Shown: piece by piece, positions 32,915 to 43,499 of the stretch
How the letters are laid out: each line of letters begins with the position of its first letter
How positions within the stretch are numbered: position 1 is the first letter of the stretch
Source: Pseudisothecium myosuroides
Taxonomy: Eukaryota; Streptophyta; Bryopsida; Hypnales; Lembophyllaceae
Reading direction: 5' to 3'
Assembly (NCBI GenBank): GCA_951799445.1
Contig: OX637295.1
Coordinates: 13,640,001-13,704,000, forward strand
Length of the DNA stretch: 64,000 bases
Program-made: the position numbers and the translations under genes
Notes under the pieces: generated by a model
The model's database searches: none
What the model saw: only the letters and a program-made list of their open reading frames with translations
Told to the model about the DNA's origin: nothing

Positions 32915-34400
32915 ACAACAACAAATACTTAAGACACAACCAATAAGGCACATGACAAGGTTGCAGGAAACTTCCACTCTCAATTGATGCTACAATAAGC
33001 TAATTGTACTTAAAAAGAACTTGACTACTCATTCTAAAAATTTAAAAAAATCCATTCTTTTTAAAAACAATGGTATATTAGAAATGTTTCAGATTTGAAT
33101 CACTCTTTATTTTTCTACCTTGTATTATATATATTCCTATTTGAAGCATTAATGCAACACTATATTATTTTAACTTCTGCTATAATATTTATTTAAAATT
33201 AATAAAATAAAAGATAACCTTTAATTCATATGCTTTTTAAATTTTTGCCTAGTAACTAATAGTGATGTGCCAATAACAATGTTTTGTTGAACATTACTGT
33301 AGGTACAAAACACTTCTAGTTACGGCTACAAGAATTATTTTTGACTTACTGTTGCATATGTTTGCAAGTTGGGCTTGCTGTCAAAGTGGTGCCCAAAAAA
33401 GAATGAGCATCAAAGATCCACATGATTTTAGTGAAATCTATTAAATGGTGGCTACCTTGAAAATCCTAAGTTCTATTTCCATCTCCATTTATTTCCATAT
33501 AATTGCACTTATGCATGATTACTCATACATACCACATATTAGTAGAAATGATATAAATAACATTTATGCAGTGTGAATTTACAAATATGATAGAATATAT
33601 TCTTTTTTGTTGTCTAACATATATCATAAAACATTTGAAAGTGTATTTGTTTCAAGATTGCCTAAAAAACAAAAATTGGGTCAGACGTTATAACATTAAT
33701 CTTTAAGCAACATTGATAGTCCCTTGGTTATAAGAGAACTATCTTGTTGAAATTGGAACTGATATCCAACCTAAGCTTCACAATCTATACCATATCTCCC
33801 TCCCTTCCCTGGCAAACATCCAATGAAGTATGTAGTACAATTCAACTTGCAAGTTTTCTATGAATGTAGAAAATTAGAGTACAAGAAAGATCTTTGAGAT
33901 TTGTTGGTGATGAAATTATATACACTATTGTATCCAACTATCAAGATTGGCAAAAATATTTTAAAAATAAATGTCAAATTTGTTGAAAATTTATTTTTTT
34001 ATAAAATAAAATTGTCTAGAAAAAATACATCTTCTATTTTAAAGCATATTATACATTCTATTTTTGAACTTTAATTAATAATTCGGCAAAGAACCTCAAC
34101 CTTGAGTACTAAGTACAATTTCCATCAAGAATGGTGGGAGTGCAAGTATGTCTTTGCAATGTCATTGGCCTATACTAGCCCAATTAATTTTGGTCAATTA
34201 TTCACTATCCTATCCGCCCTCTTTCCAAATTTTTTTTAAGAAAAAATTCTCCAAGTTGTCTACAAAGACATTAAATTGTTGCTTAGCTAAAAAAACATGG
34301 ACCTATAATCACATAGTTGCAATTGAACTTCAAAACTTTTCAATATGTATGCATCTATTTTTTGCAACTATATGTGAATGAATTTTTTAATATTTACTTT
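32081..34400. other. AT-rich non-coding stretch
   Basis: Contains the (AT) microsatellite listed separately. No gene or RNA supported. Confidence 0.5.
32863..32910. repeat. (AT)24 microsatellite
   Basis: An uninterrupted run of AT dinucleotides. Confidence 0.97.
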
Positions 34401-35475
34401 TGAGAGAAGAAATCACATTTTGGCTGAAGGGCTTGCTGCCATTTGGGGGCTTGTGGTGCGGGATTTAACCTAATTTGATCTGTAGAAGTGTGTGCATCCT
34501 GCAGAAGTTCTCCTCGCGCGAGTCCTGCATGAGTCCTGCAATTTAATCAAGATTTCGGTTGCTTTGTTGTAAGAATTATATTCGTTTGCTGTATTGTGAG
34601 AGAGGGAACTCGTCGCTCATTTCTCGGGAACCTTTCTCAGGCGAGAATTGAAGGCATTGCATCAAGACTAAGGAATATTGCGGCTCAGCTATTGTTGCAT
34701 TTTTGGGTACAAATCATGGTGATGTTCAGAAAGCTGTTGGATCGTGAATTGGTCGTGATTATGTAGCAGTTCAAAGATTATGGAACAGTGTTGTGTTTTG
34801 AGAGACCAACTCACTGATTTCTTTGTGTCTCAACGTCAATTTGGTGAACTCCAGATGAGATGAGTTGAAGGACGTGAAGAAGACTCGGCGTGGAGCTTGT
34901 AATCGGAGCCTGTGCGTGGCTGGTTCTAGTGGACATGTGCGAATCTGCTGTTGGTAGAGACTCCCAGTATGGGTCGTCCCCTTCGCTACTTCTGCCCGAC
35001 TTGCTCGTACATCTATGTCATTGACTGAAAGGTAGTAATGCAAAACCTCCTGTTTAGTTTCTATGTGCATAGATCTCGAAATTCAGTCATGTGTGGGAAT
35101 TATATTTCAATGGATGCTCACATCCCTGATGAAGTGGCATACTCTCTGAGCGTTGTTGCAATTTACTTCTCTCATCAGTCAAGGCATTGATCATCCTACC
35201 GGGGTGAGAGTTTGCAAATTACCATAGTGACTCTACGGTGCTTCATTTCTGTGCACTCGAATTATCTCTTTTTAACCTTTAGATTGTGATACTGGTGCCA
35301 CAAGAATCAGATGACTCAGAACTCTAATATGATGATACCACCTTGTATTCTAGCCGATGTTGTGCTGAAGCTACTAGATGTCTTGAGATTTGTTCAAAAC
35401 ATTGTGCATCAGCATTATGCTGGTAGTAAGCGGTTTTGACTAGTGTTTTGCAATTTGTGTCCCTCGTTTGCACAG
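34400..35475. other. Mixed-composition stretch, possible gene relic
   Basis: Base composition is closer to that of coding DNA than in the flanks. A candidate exon after TATTCTAG at about 35350 reads DVVLKLLDVLRFVQNIVHQH before a GTAGTA site. No family recognised. Confidence 0.25.
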
Positions 35476-35583
35476 CTTGGGACCAAGAGGTCCTTGTGGA
35501 TGTCTCGATTGAGCTTGAAAGACTACAATGAGAGGAAGCTTGAAAGGGGAACTGCTGCAGCTGCCAAGCTGTTGAATGATCAG
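35476..35583 (+). pseudogene. Exon-like segment of unknown gene
   Basis: Between the acceptor TTTGCACAG and a GTAGTG donor, a 36-codon phase-0 frame reads LGTKRSLWMSRLSLKDYNER and KLERGTAAAAKLLNDQ. The composition is protein-like, but an open frame of this length can arise by chance. It has no in-frame ATG at its start and no recognised family. Confidence 0.25.
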
Positions 35584-36399
35584 GTAGTGCAATTCCATTG
35601 CAACATTTTCACTTAATCTTGTCTTTGAAAACAACTGGAGCTAACTAACTTGTACACAAAAGCTGGCAGCAACAAGTACATGGACATATGGACATGTGTC
35701 TGACATGTTCATGTACTCAAGGGGTCTTTTGTTCAGATACTCTGTTTCTCTTCTTACGGCTGTGGCATGTCCTTCTAAGCACCCACCAGTTATTAACACT
35801 GAGAAACGCCAGTTTTACTTCTGTTTCTGATTTTGAAGTAGTAATCATGTGTTTAACAAAGCTGCATTTTATGTGATGGCTGGACTTAGATTGGAGGACT
35901 GGTGCTAGTGGAAGACACTTGTCTATGCTTCCATGCATTGAACGGCCTACCAGGTTCGTCTGATGCATACACTTGCAAATCCATAACCTTCTCTTTATTT
36001 AATTTTGAAGAATTTACGTCATAATGCCTTGCATATAAAAAATGTGTTTCTTCATCTAGACTCTCGTGATTGTTGTAGGTATTGAAACTTGTGCAATGCG
36101 GGTGTTTAACCACTTTGCATCTGGCAAGTATTTTAACAGTGTGGGGTTCACAATGTGGATGCTGGGCTACATGACCATATATGTTAGCCTCTAAACCTAG
36201 GCTAAGGATTTTTTAATGGTAATCTCTCTCTGAGAGGCACGGGGGGATGAAGCACATGACATGGCTCATGAAATCTAGCCCCTTGTTGCAACCATGTCAA
36301 CCACCTGGTTTACAGCAGTTGAGTAGACTGCAGGCTAAACCGCACGCATTCCTTGGTGCTCTCGTTGCTGCTACTGTAATTATTCAGAGCTTGTGACTC

Positions 36400-36657
36400 A
36401 TAGTCATATCTCTTGTTGCATTTGAGGCAGCAGTTTATGAACTTTCTTTGCCCGTCAAGGAAGTTTTAGAATCATTTGAAGTAGGACCAATAATCGACCA
36501 AGCAGCATTTAGCATTCTTAAGAGATCCTTTTTGGAACCATTCCTACAGAATGAGCTGTTTCTACAAGCATGTGTTTTTAGGGTCAGATTTGTGTTTTTT
36601 AATCTAACCAGGATTTCTGCTGTGCAGAAAGTGGTTCCTCATGAAGACAGGTCATGA
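36400..36657 (+). pseudogene. Exon-like segment of unknown gene
   Basis: The frame reads SLVAFEAAVYELSLPVKEVL and FEVGPIIDQAAFSILKRSFL, then EPFLQNELF, before becoming Phe-rich. A CTGTGCAG acceptor-like site lies inside, near 36628. It may be a remnant of the same gene as the segment at 35476. No domain is recognised. Confidence 0.25.
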
Positions 36658-36659
36658 AG

Positions 36660-37803
36660 GTAACACCAATCATTCACCAAAGCAGGGCTGTGTCTCACGT
36701 GACTACCATGGAATTATATGCTTCTGCTTTAACCCTGGAGCGCTCCGACGTCCATTTTCTGGACGATGAATAGATTCAGATCCTTGTTTCTGTCTCATTC
36801 CTACTTGGATGAAAGTCATCCTAATTTTTGGTGATACTTTATCAAGTTGTTGTCCTATCCATTGGTTGGATTTTGTGTTACTAGAATATATACATTTCTA
36901 AAATTACAAATGTGGAAGTATGTCAAGTGGTCAATTTGCATTGACTTTAGTTCAAAACTAGATGTGCAAAAATGAGGCCAAAGATGTAAAGGTCACAAAA
37001 ATTTCAAAAAATCACCATTTGAAGAGAACCTTATTTCAAATCCATTCCAACAAATTTTACTCAAAAAATGATAATATTTTACTTGTAATTGAATTTAGAA
37101 GGAATTCTAAAATTTTCTTTTCAAAATTTATAAAAAAAGATTGGTGATAGCATTAGTAGATCTAACCGTACGGATAGAATTTAAAAATCAAAATCTATAG
37201 CTTTCATTTGTATACCAATTCCAAAATATTCTTCCAGATTGTAGTTTATAATGTTTTTTCTCAAATCGTCAATTTTGGGGATGAATCCAGATGTTTAGGG
37301 TTTAATTGTTGCCTGACAATGAGGCCTGTAGTTCTTCAGGATGCATTGCAGATATTATGTATGGTTAGCACAAGTTTTTTACTAAATTTCATTCAGGAAT
37401 TCTTGGACGATAATCTTCATCGTGATTCATGGAGATTGGAGAGGGCTCCATATGATCACTGTGATTGTACATAGACCTCCCTGAGCATCATGGTCTCTGT
37501 ATGATCAGTATGCCACAGCAGACCTAAATGTCATATGTCATGAATCTCTTTATGAGGTCTGAAAGTTCTCAAAGCAATCTAATTTTGTTGGAAACCTTGT
37601 TTTTGAATAGAATGTTTGTTTCGTAGGCTACATCCCAGCTTCTTTCAAGTAACGGTGGACCTATCCTTCAGACCCTGTATTGGGATCCAATCTAGCTTCA
37701 TATTTTGCAATAAGTAACATATTCTCATAGAGGTTCTCTTAGCCTGAACTGGCTGTTCAGTATGTGGTACAATCACCCTGTAGGTTTTTATTTCATACAT
37801 ACA
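36660..37803. other. Non-coding stretch
   Basis: AT-rich with no supported gene. A TTAACCCTGGAGCGCTCC motif at about 36729 looks like a lone TTAA-element end, but I found no partner. Confidence 0.4.
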
Positions 37804-37811
37804 TTAACCCT

Positions 37812-38040
37812 TTAACCCTTAAAGACAAAGGGGTACCCCTCCAAATCCTCCCTTTCCATTACCGTGTGAATCATTGGCTTCTAAAATTACAAAAGCACTC
37901 ATTGGAAGTCAAACTACTGTAGAAGGTCTCCCCTTTTCACAACAAATTTCAAGGATGAATAGTTGTACTTCTATCCTATAGTGTTTGATTCTTTGTCATC
38001 CATTGGACACAAATCGTCCTTGTTGACATTTAAGGGTTAA
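37812..38040 (+). mobile_element. TTAA element family B, copy 1 (229 bp)
   Basis: Starts TTAACCCTTAAAGACAAAGG and ends TTTAAGGGTTAA. The interior shares CACTCATTGGAAGTCAAACT and CTCCCCTTTTCACA with copy 2 and with the nested copy at 31671. Non-coding. Confidence 0.8.
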
Positions 38041-38263
38041 GGATAGGTTGGTGATTGTTGAAATCATCCCTTTTGGTACTGTGTGAATCATTGGTTTAGA
38101 AAAATCCAAAAGCACTCATTGGAAGTCAAACTAGTGTGCAAGACCTCCCCTTTTCACACAAAATTCTGAAGATGAATAATTGCACTTCAATCCTTCATAC
38201 AAGAATTCTTTGTCATTCATCAGTTGAAAAACAACCGTGACATCCTCTTATATTAAGGGTTAA
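38037..38263 (+). mobile_element. TTAA element family B, copy 2 (227 bp), abutting copy 1
   Basis: Begins at the very TTAA that ends copy 1 and closes ATTAAGGGTTAA. It shares the interior GAATCATTGGTTTAGAAAAA and GATGAATAATTGCACTTC with the other B copies. Two elements share one target tetranucleotide. Confidence 0.78.
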
Positions 38264-38550
38264 ATTAGGCTATTTGTTTTGTTTGTTATGGTGAGATCTT
38301 TAAAAGATGCGTCCCTTGGTATGATTTTGATATCATTGGAAAGCTCTCCGTAAAAAGGGTTGCGTGGGTTTTGTTTCGTAGCATTTGGACTTACGATGTC
38401 AAAAATATTGAATTTTAGAGTTATTTTCAAATTAAAAATTAGAAAATTATTTTTATTTTTATTTTGGTTGTAGTACACTGGTATATAATGTTATATTAGC
38501 ATTTCATTAGTGCATCTCCAAAATGAACTTCTAGACTTATGTGACTTTGT

Positions 38551-39090
38551 TTAACCCCTAAAAGCCCAAGGGATTTGGACAAAACACAAATGTGTAATAA
38601 AATATAAGTTCTATAATTTTTTTGAAATTTGCATCAAAGAAGATAATATGAAGCATAAAAAATAGAAAATATCCGTATGGTTAAAATTATAAAATTCTTT
38701 TTAGAATCTCTTCAAATGAATTTTGAAGATATAACTTCAAAAATTCACCAAAAATACAATTTCTATCTTTAGCATTTGAATTTTTTTTATTGGTCAAAAT
38801 TGTGGTTTCTATTGATTAGTGAAAAATGCTTTAAATCTAGTAATGAGAACACCAACACTTTTCCCAAATAGTAAGTTTTTCAATACTAGGCAAATACTAG
38901 ACTTTTTGTACTGTTTCTCTTATAATTTTTGTTTGACTGTAGTGATCTTAGTTTTGAATATAAATATAGAAAGACAACCCAATTTTTGAAAAAAATAAAT
39001 AAATTTGAAAAAAAGTTTTTTTCCACCCAAAAAATCTGCCTGAAGTTGGGCAACGACCACAAAATGGTCGTTTGAGCGCTTAGGGGTTAA
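38551..39090 (+). mobile_element. TTAA element (540 bp), CCCCTAA ends
   Basis: Begins TTAACCCCTAAAAGCCCAAG and ends GCGCTTAGGGGTTAA. The inner sequence next to the right end (CGTTTGAGCGC) differs from the other A copies, so it is either a subfamily or an internally rearranged copy. Non-coding. Confidence 0.7.
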
Positions 39091-39300
39091 CCTCTAAAAC
39101 ATTATTTGTCCTTTTGAGCGGCGAATGGAAGTAAAAATAGGTTTCCTTGAATATTTTTTTTTGTACAAATTTTTGGCTTAATTTTTTGAAACTTTTTCGG
39201 AAGATAGAAAAAAAGATTAGCTTTCTATGAATATATTTTTTATTTTAATTAATGCCAATGAGCAAAAGTAATGTGATTTATTCTACAACAAACTGTTTTT
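39087..39300 (+). mobile_element. Partial family A copy sharing a TTAA with its neighbour
   Basis: Starts TTAACCTCTAAAACATT at the TTAA ending the previous element. It continues with the family A landmarks TTTTTTGAAACTTTTTCGGA and AAGATAG, then becomes unrecognisable. The right end was not found. Confidence 0.5.
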
Positions 39301-41142
39301 GTAGTTTGTTAGGCAATAAAACAAAACCACAAATAATTGAAATACAAATAATTGAAATGTAACCCTTATAATAGATCTAACTTTCTCCAATTATATATGA
39401 TTTTGTAGGTGATTCTTTGGGGACCACATGTCTTGTTTTTGCAACTATATGTGAATGAATCTTTTAATATTTACTTTCGAGAGAAGAAATCACATGTCTT
39501 CTATAATTAATAAAAGTTTCACAATTTTTTATAAAAAATTGAAAGTACCATGGTTTTTTGAAGAAAAATCATCACAAATACAAATATTTTGAAAATATAT
39601 GAAAATTTTACTATAGTTTACCATTATAGAATGGAACACTAAGGAAACCAAATTTTCATGTCATTTTAAATTTAAAAACAATAGACCTTGGATAAAAGCC
39701 CAAAGTTTTGAGTGCAATAAAATATTTAATTAATAGGAAATTTTCAAATTATTGTAGAAACTAAATTTTAATAGTAGACTTTATTTGTTTTGTTGGCTCA
39801 AATTCATAAAAAATAAAATTTGTTAGGCAACAATTGAAGGCAAAGAGTTTGATGTTGCTAAAACACACTACATTTAAGGTGATCTATGGATTAACCATCT
39901 TATTTCATATTAAAGTGACTAATTTTGTAGCAAAAAATTCCCATCAACTTTTGCTGTAGTGCCTCTAGTAGAAACATAAAAAAAATTCTAGGAAAATTGC
40001 TTATTTTTTCCACTCAAAATTCTTGCTCTTTAGATGTGTATGAGCTATAAAAATCATCATTTTAAAATTAAAGCCCAACTATTGAAATGAAGTATATCAA
40101 ATCTAGTTCCTACACTAAATTGAAAATTTGAAAATTTCCTAAAATTGAATAATTTATTGTAATTTAAATTTTAGACCTTTAATTGTGGTCTATTCTGGAT
40201 CTATTGATTTTCTAATTACAAAATGACACAAAAATTTGGTTTATACTATAATATTCTACACTACAAGAAATGCCTATATTAAAATTCTCATATTTTTGAG
40301 CATATTTTGCATTTGATATGAATTTTCATCCCTTTTTCCTTAAAAAATCAAGGTAATTTCAAATATTCACAAAAGAATCTGAAATATTATGAATCATAAA
40401 GGATATGTGATTTCCTCTTTAAAAAATAAAAGATTTTATATAATTCCTAAGAAAGATGACATCCATTAGGGGGGGTATGAATGTTTTCAAGAACTTACTA
40501 TTGGAGCTACAAAAAATAGATGAAGTACATTCAAGTATGTTGAAAAAACATTCTTGATCTATTCTTTGACGATGCTACTATCATAGTCACTTGGTGCTTC
40601 ATAATTATTGTGCAAGGTTTTCATCGAGTTCATGTAGGGATGGGTAGAAAATGAAAACTTGCATGAATGAAGATCTATTGTCTAGATTCTACACATATCA
40701 TAATTGATTTTGCCAAAAAAACTCAAAATCTACATCCACCTTCCTCTCAAAGACTCTTCGGGGTTAATTATCGTGACAAATTGAAACAAAGAGTGTGAAG
40801 GATTTTGAAGTTTGAAATAGTTATTGGACATAGGCTTTGCGTTTTAAGCATTAGATGAGATTCACCTACTAAACAGGGTCGTGAGTTCCCCAAGTTCCCG
40901 GACTGTAGGAACTCGGCTGCAGCAACAATCTGACCTGGCACAACGACTGCCACGTCAGAAATAATATTTAATTAATTTTTTTAAATATTTAATTATTTTT
41001 CCTATTTATTTTATTTATTTAAATATTTTGACAACGACACTGTTCATTACAACAAGGGGAACAGGGCTAAAGCGGCCCTCCAATACCTCCAAAAGACATC
41101 TAATGGATTAACTCGAAACATTGGTAAGGCCATTTTTGTTCT
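39301..41142. other. AT-rich non-coding stretch
   Basis: No gene. About 55 bp at 39439-39492 (GCAACTATATGTGAATGAAT and onward) repeats 34362-34415. A lone CACTACAAGAAA motif (a CACTA-type end) occurs at about 40259 without a visible partner. Confidence 0.45.
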
Positions 41143-42055
41143 TTAACTTCTAAAGGACCAAGGCATTTTCTTGCTCCAAGACCACTCAAAACTACCATGT
41201 TTGCTGCGATCACCCAAGAACCCCCCTAATTTTTTTCTTAAGAATCTAACCAAAGGATCTTGTACTTCACTTCTCTCAAATCAAGTGGTAAAAATTTCAT
41301 GAAGTTTGACCGTACAGATTGGAAGATATTAGCATTCAAAGTTGGAAAAAAAATTTGACTGCTGGTCTACAATTTCAGATGACTTTGAGGAAACTTTTTG
41401 CACTGTGGACTATAAATTTAAATTTTTTTATATTGAACATTTGAGTTCAGAGTCAAGGAAAAAATCTCAAAAAATAAATGCTTGATTTTCATTCCCTCAA
41501 AAATTGTGAAGTAGAAGTAGGTCCAAAATTGAACAAAATACTAAATTGTTAATAACTCTAAGATGGAATTGGAACCCCGTAATTTCAATGGTGATATTGT
41601 TCCTGCAAACAAACTTAACCCTTTAAAAAAAGAAAATTTCAAAAATTTCAAACTTTTCATTCAAAAATGAATTCTATAAGTTGTTTTTTGAAGAAGATGC
41701 TCAGATTGCCCAAAAAACAAGATTGGTTATAACTTTTTCATTGTTAGTCCAAATAGAATGAATCAAAGCTTTAGATGTAGACAAAAACATGATCTTTGAG
41801 AAAAAAAATTAAAAATTAAAAATAATTGTTTTATTTTATTTTTTTGTTCTGCCTGGTGAATAGCTTTTTAGACTTAGGGTGGCATAACTTTTGCTCCCGA
41901 GCACCGATTGAAAAAAAATTATAATTTTAGAAAGCTAATGTGATTTCCTAACTTCAAAAAAAAATTCAGAAAATCAAGTCAAAAATTTGAGGTTACACAA
42001 ACCTGCCCAAAATCCCAAAAGTCCCCCAAGGGGACTTTGGTCCATTAGGGGTTAA
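41143..42055 (-). mobile_element. TTAA element family A, copy (913 bp), reverse orientation
   Basis: Ends are TTAACTTCTAAAGGACC and CCATTAGGGGTTAA. Read in reverse, the interior matches 60530-61446: CACATTAGCTTTCT, then a CGGTGCTCGGGAGCAAAAGTTATGCC-type block, an AACTTTTTCATTGTTAG block and CCTTGGTCC near the end. Non-coding. It is the same length class as the 60.5-kb copy. Confidence 0.8.
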
Positions 42056-42195
42056 ATGACTATCAAGAGGAAGAAAAAAAACGACCAACCTATGATATTC
42101 TATATTATAGTATACACTTGTAGAGAAAACTTTAGATTTCTTAAGTATACTTTGTACATGACATTGTTAAATAAGCATGTGAGCTACATGACATT

Positions 42196-42434
42196 CACTA
42201 TAAGAAAATTGTGTTTTAGGTTACATTTAACATAACAATTGATGTCTAAGTTGATGGATTTTAGATGACGTCGACTTAAACATCGCGTGTTTTTATGTCA
42301 TCAATGACGTTCAATGTTACTAGTCAAGATGATACATTGGACATCATTGTTGACATAAAAACACGCAATGTTTAAGTCAACGTCACCTAAAATCCGTCAA
42401 CTTAGACATTGAAAAACTTTAGTTTCTTATAGTG
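42196..42434. mobile_element. CACTA-type MITE (239 bp) with ATT target duplication
   Basis: Terminal inverted repeats CACTATAAGAAA and TTTCTTATAGTG are flanked by ATT on both sides (42193-42195, 42435-42437). CACTA transposons make 3-bp duplications. The arms are long: TGATGTCTAAGTTGATGGAT pairs with CCGTCAACTTAGACAT, and the arms extend to CGCGTGTTTTTATGTC. The whole element would fold as a hairpin. No transposase. Confidence 0.85.
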
Positions 42435-42437
42435 ATT

Positions 42438-43490
42438 GTAGGAGGTTCAAAAATATTGGCCCAAAGCAAAGAAATTATCCTTAATGTGAGCCAGGAAGGT
42501 TGGCCACCCCATGACATTTTTTTATAGATATTTGACTCTTTCTTGAAGGTAAAGGGAGTGGAGTGGACTAGTGAACAATGTTACATATTTGATATGAACT
42601 TTTTTCTTTTCATTCAAAAACTTATGATAATTTTAATTTCTCACCAAAAATCTAGAATTTGTATGACTTGTAGAAGATTTGCAATTATATCTTTGAAAAA
42701 TAAAAGTTTAAATTTCATTCATATCTAGTCACAAAATGGGAGCATCCAACATTTAAATTGAAGGACCGAAGTTTAAGAAAGTAAGGTAAGCAAATCCATT
42801 ATGAAGAGCAATCATCAATTTGGAGTTCTACTTTTGAATCCAATTTAATTATGTTGCATTTTAGTGTAGTTTATATTACATTAAGTTTGCAACTAGAATT
42901 GGAATTGGAGATGAAAGGGTTGGAATTGGATTGGAAAATCACCATTTAATAAATTCAATGGACTCACCCACGCGAGCTTCCATGCAGCTTCTGCATATGG
43001 CGAAAGGTTCATTCATTCTTTCATTGCACAAAAGGAAGCTTTTGGATTTCCATTAGAATCCTAGAGTGAAGTAAGAGAATCACACTAGAATCCAAAAAGG
43101 TAAGAATAGGCTTACACAATGGAAATATAAATGTTTTTGTTGTGGCCGTATGTAATGTATCGTTTTTTCTTCAAAAATGAGATGACCGAAATAGATGTGA
43201 AGTAAACCCTGATTTGCCATTCTTTTGCAAAAGATAAGTGTGAATCCAATAATTGTATCTATGCACAATGACCAAAATAGTCCACAAGGTCATAACTTAG
43301 TCTTTGTCCTTCCAAGGTTAATTAGGGCCAACAATATCTAGGTGGACACTCCATCCAAACCGCCACTTTTTGCTACAATGCCTAGTTACTATAAAGTATT
43401 AGTTAGACTAGTTTATTTTTTATATTTTCTTGTTGGCGAATGAAAGAAGGTTCCAACGCACCAAAGAACACAACATTTGGATACTGCAAA
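42438..43490. other. Non-coding stretch
   Basis: No gene supported. Ends against the duplicated segment that starts near 43500. Confidence 0.45.
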
Positions 43491-43499
43491 AGTTATGAA

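Noticed and set aside
32678..32983. 101-codon minus-strand frame
   Set aside because: Its core is the Tyr-Ile translation of the (AT)n microsatellite.
40258..40270. CACTACAAGAAA as one end of a complete CACTA element
   Set aside because: No inverted partner with a matching 3-bp duplication was found nearby.
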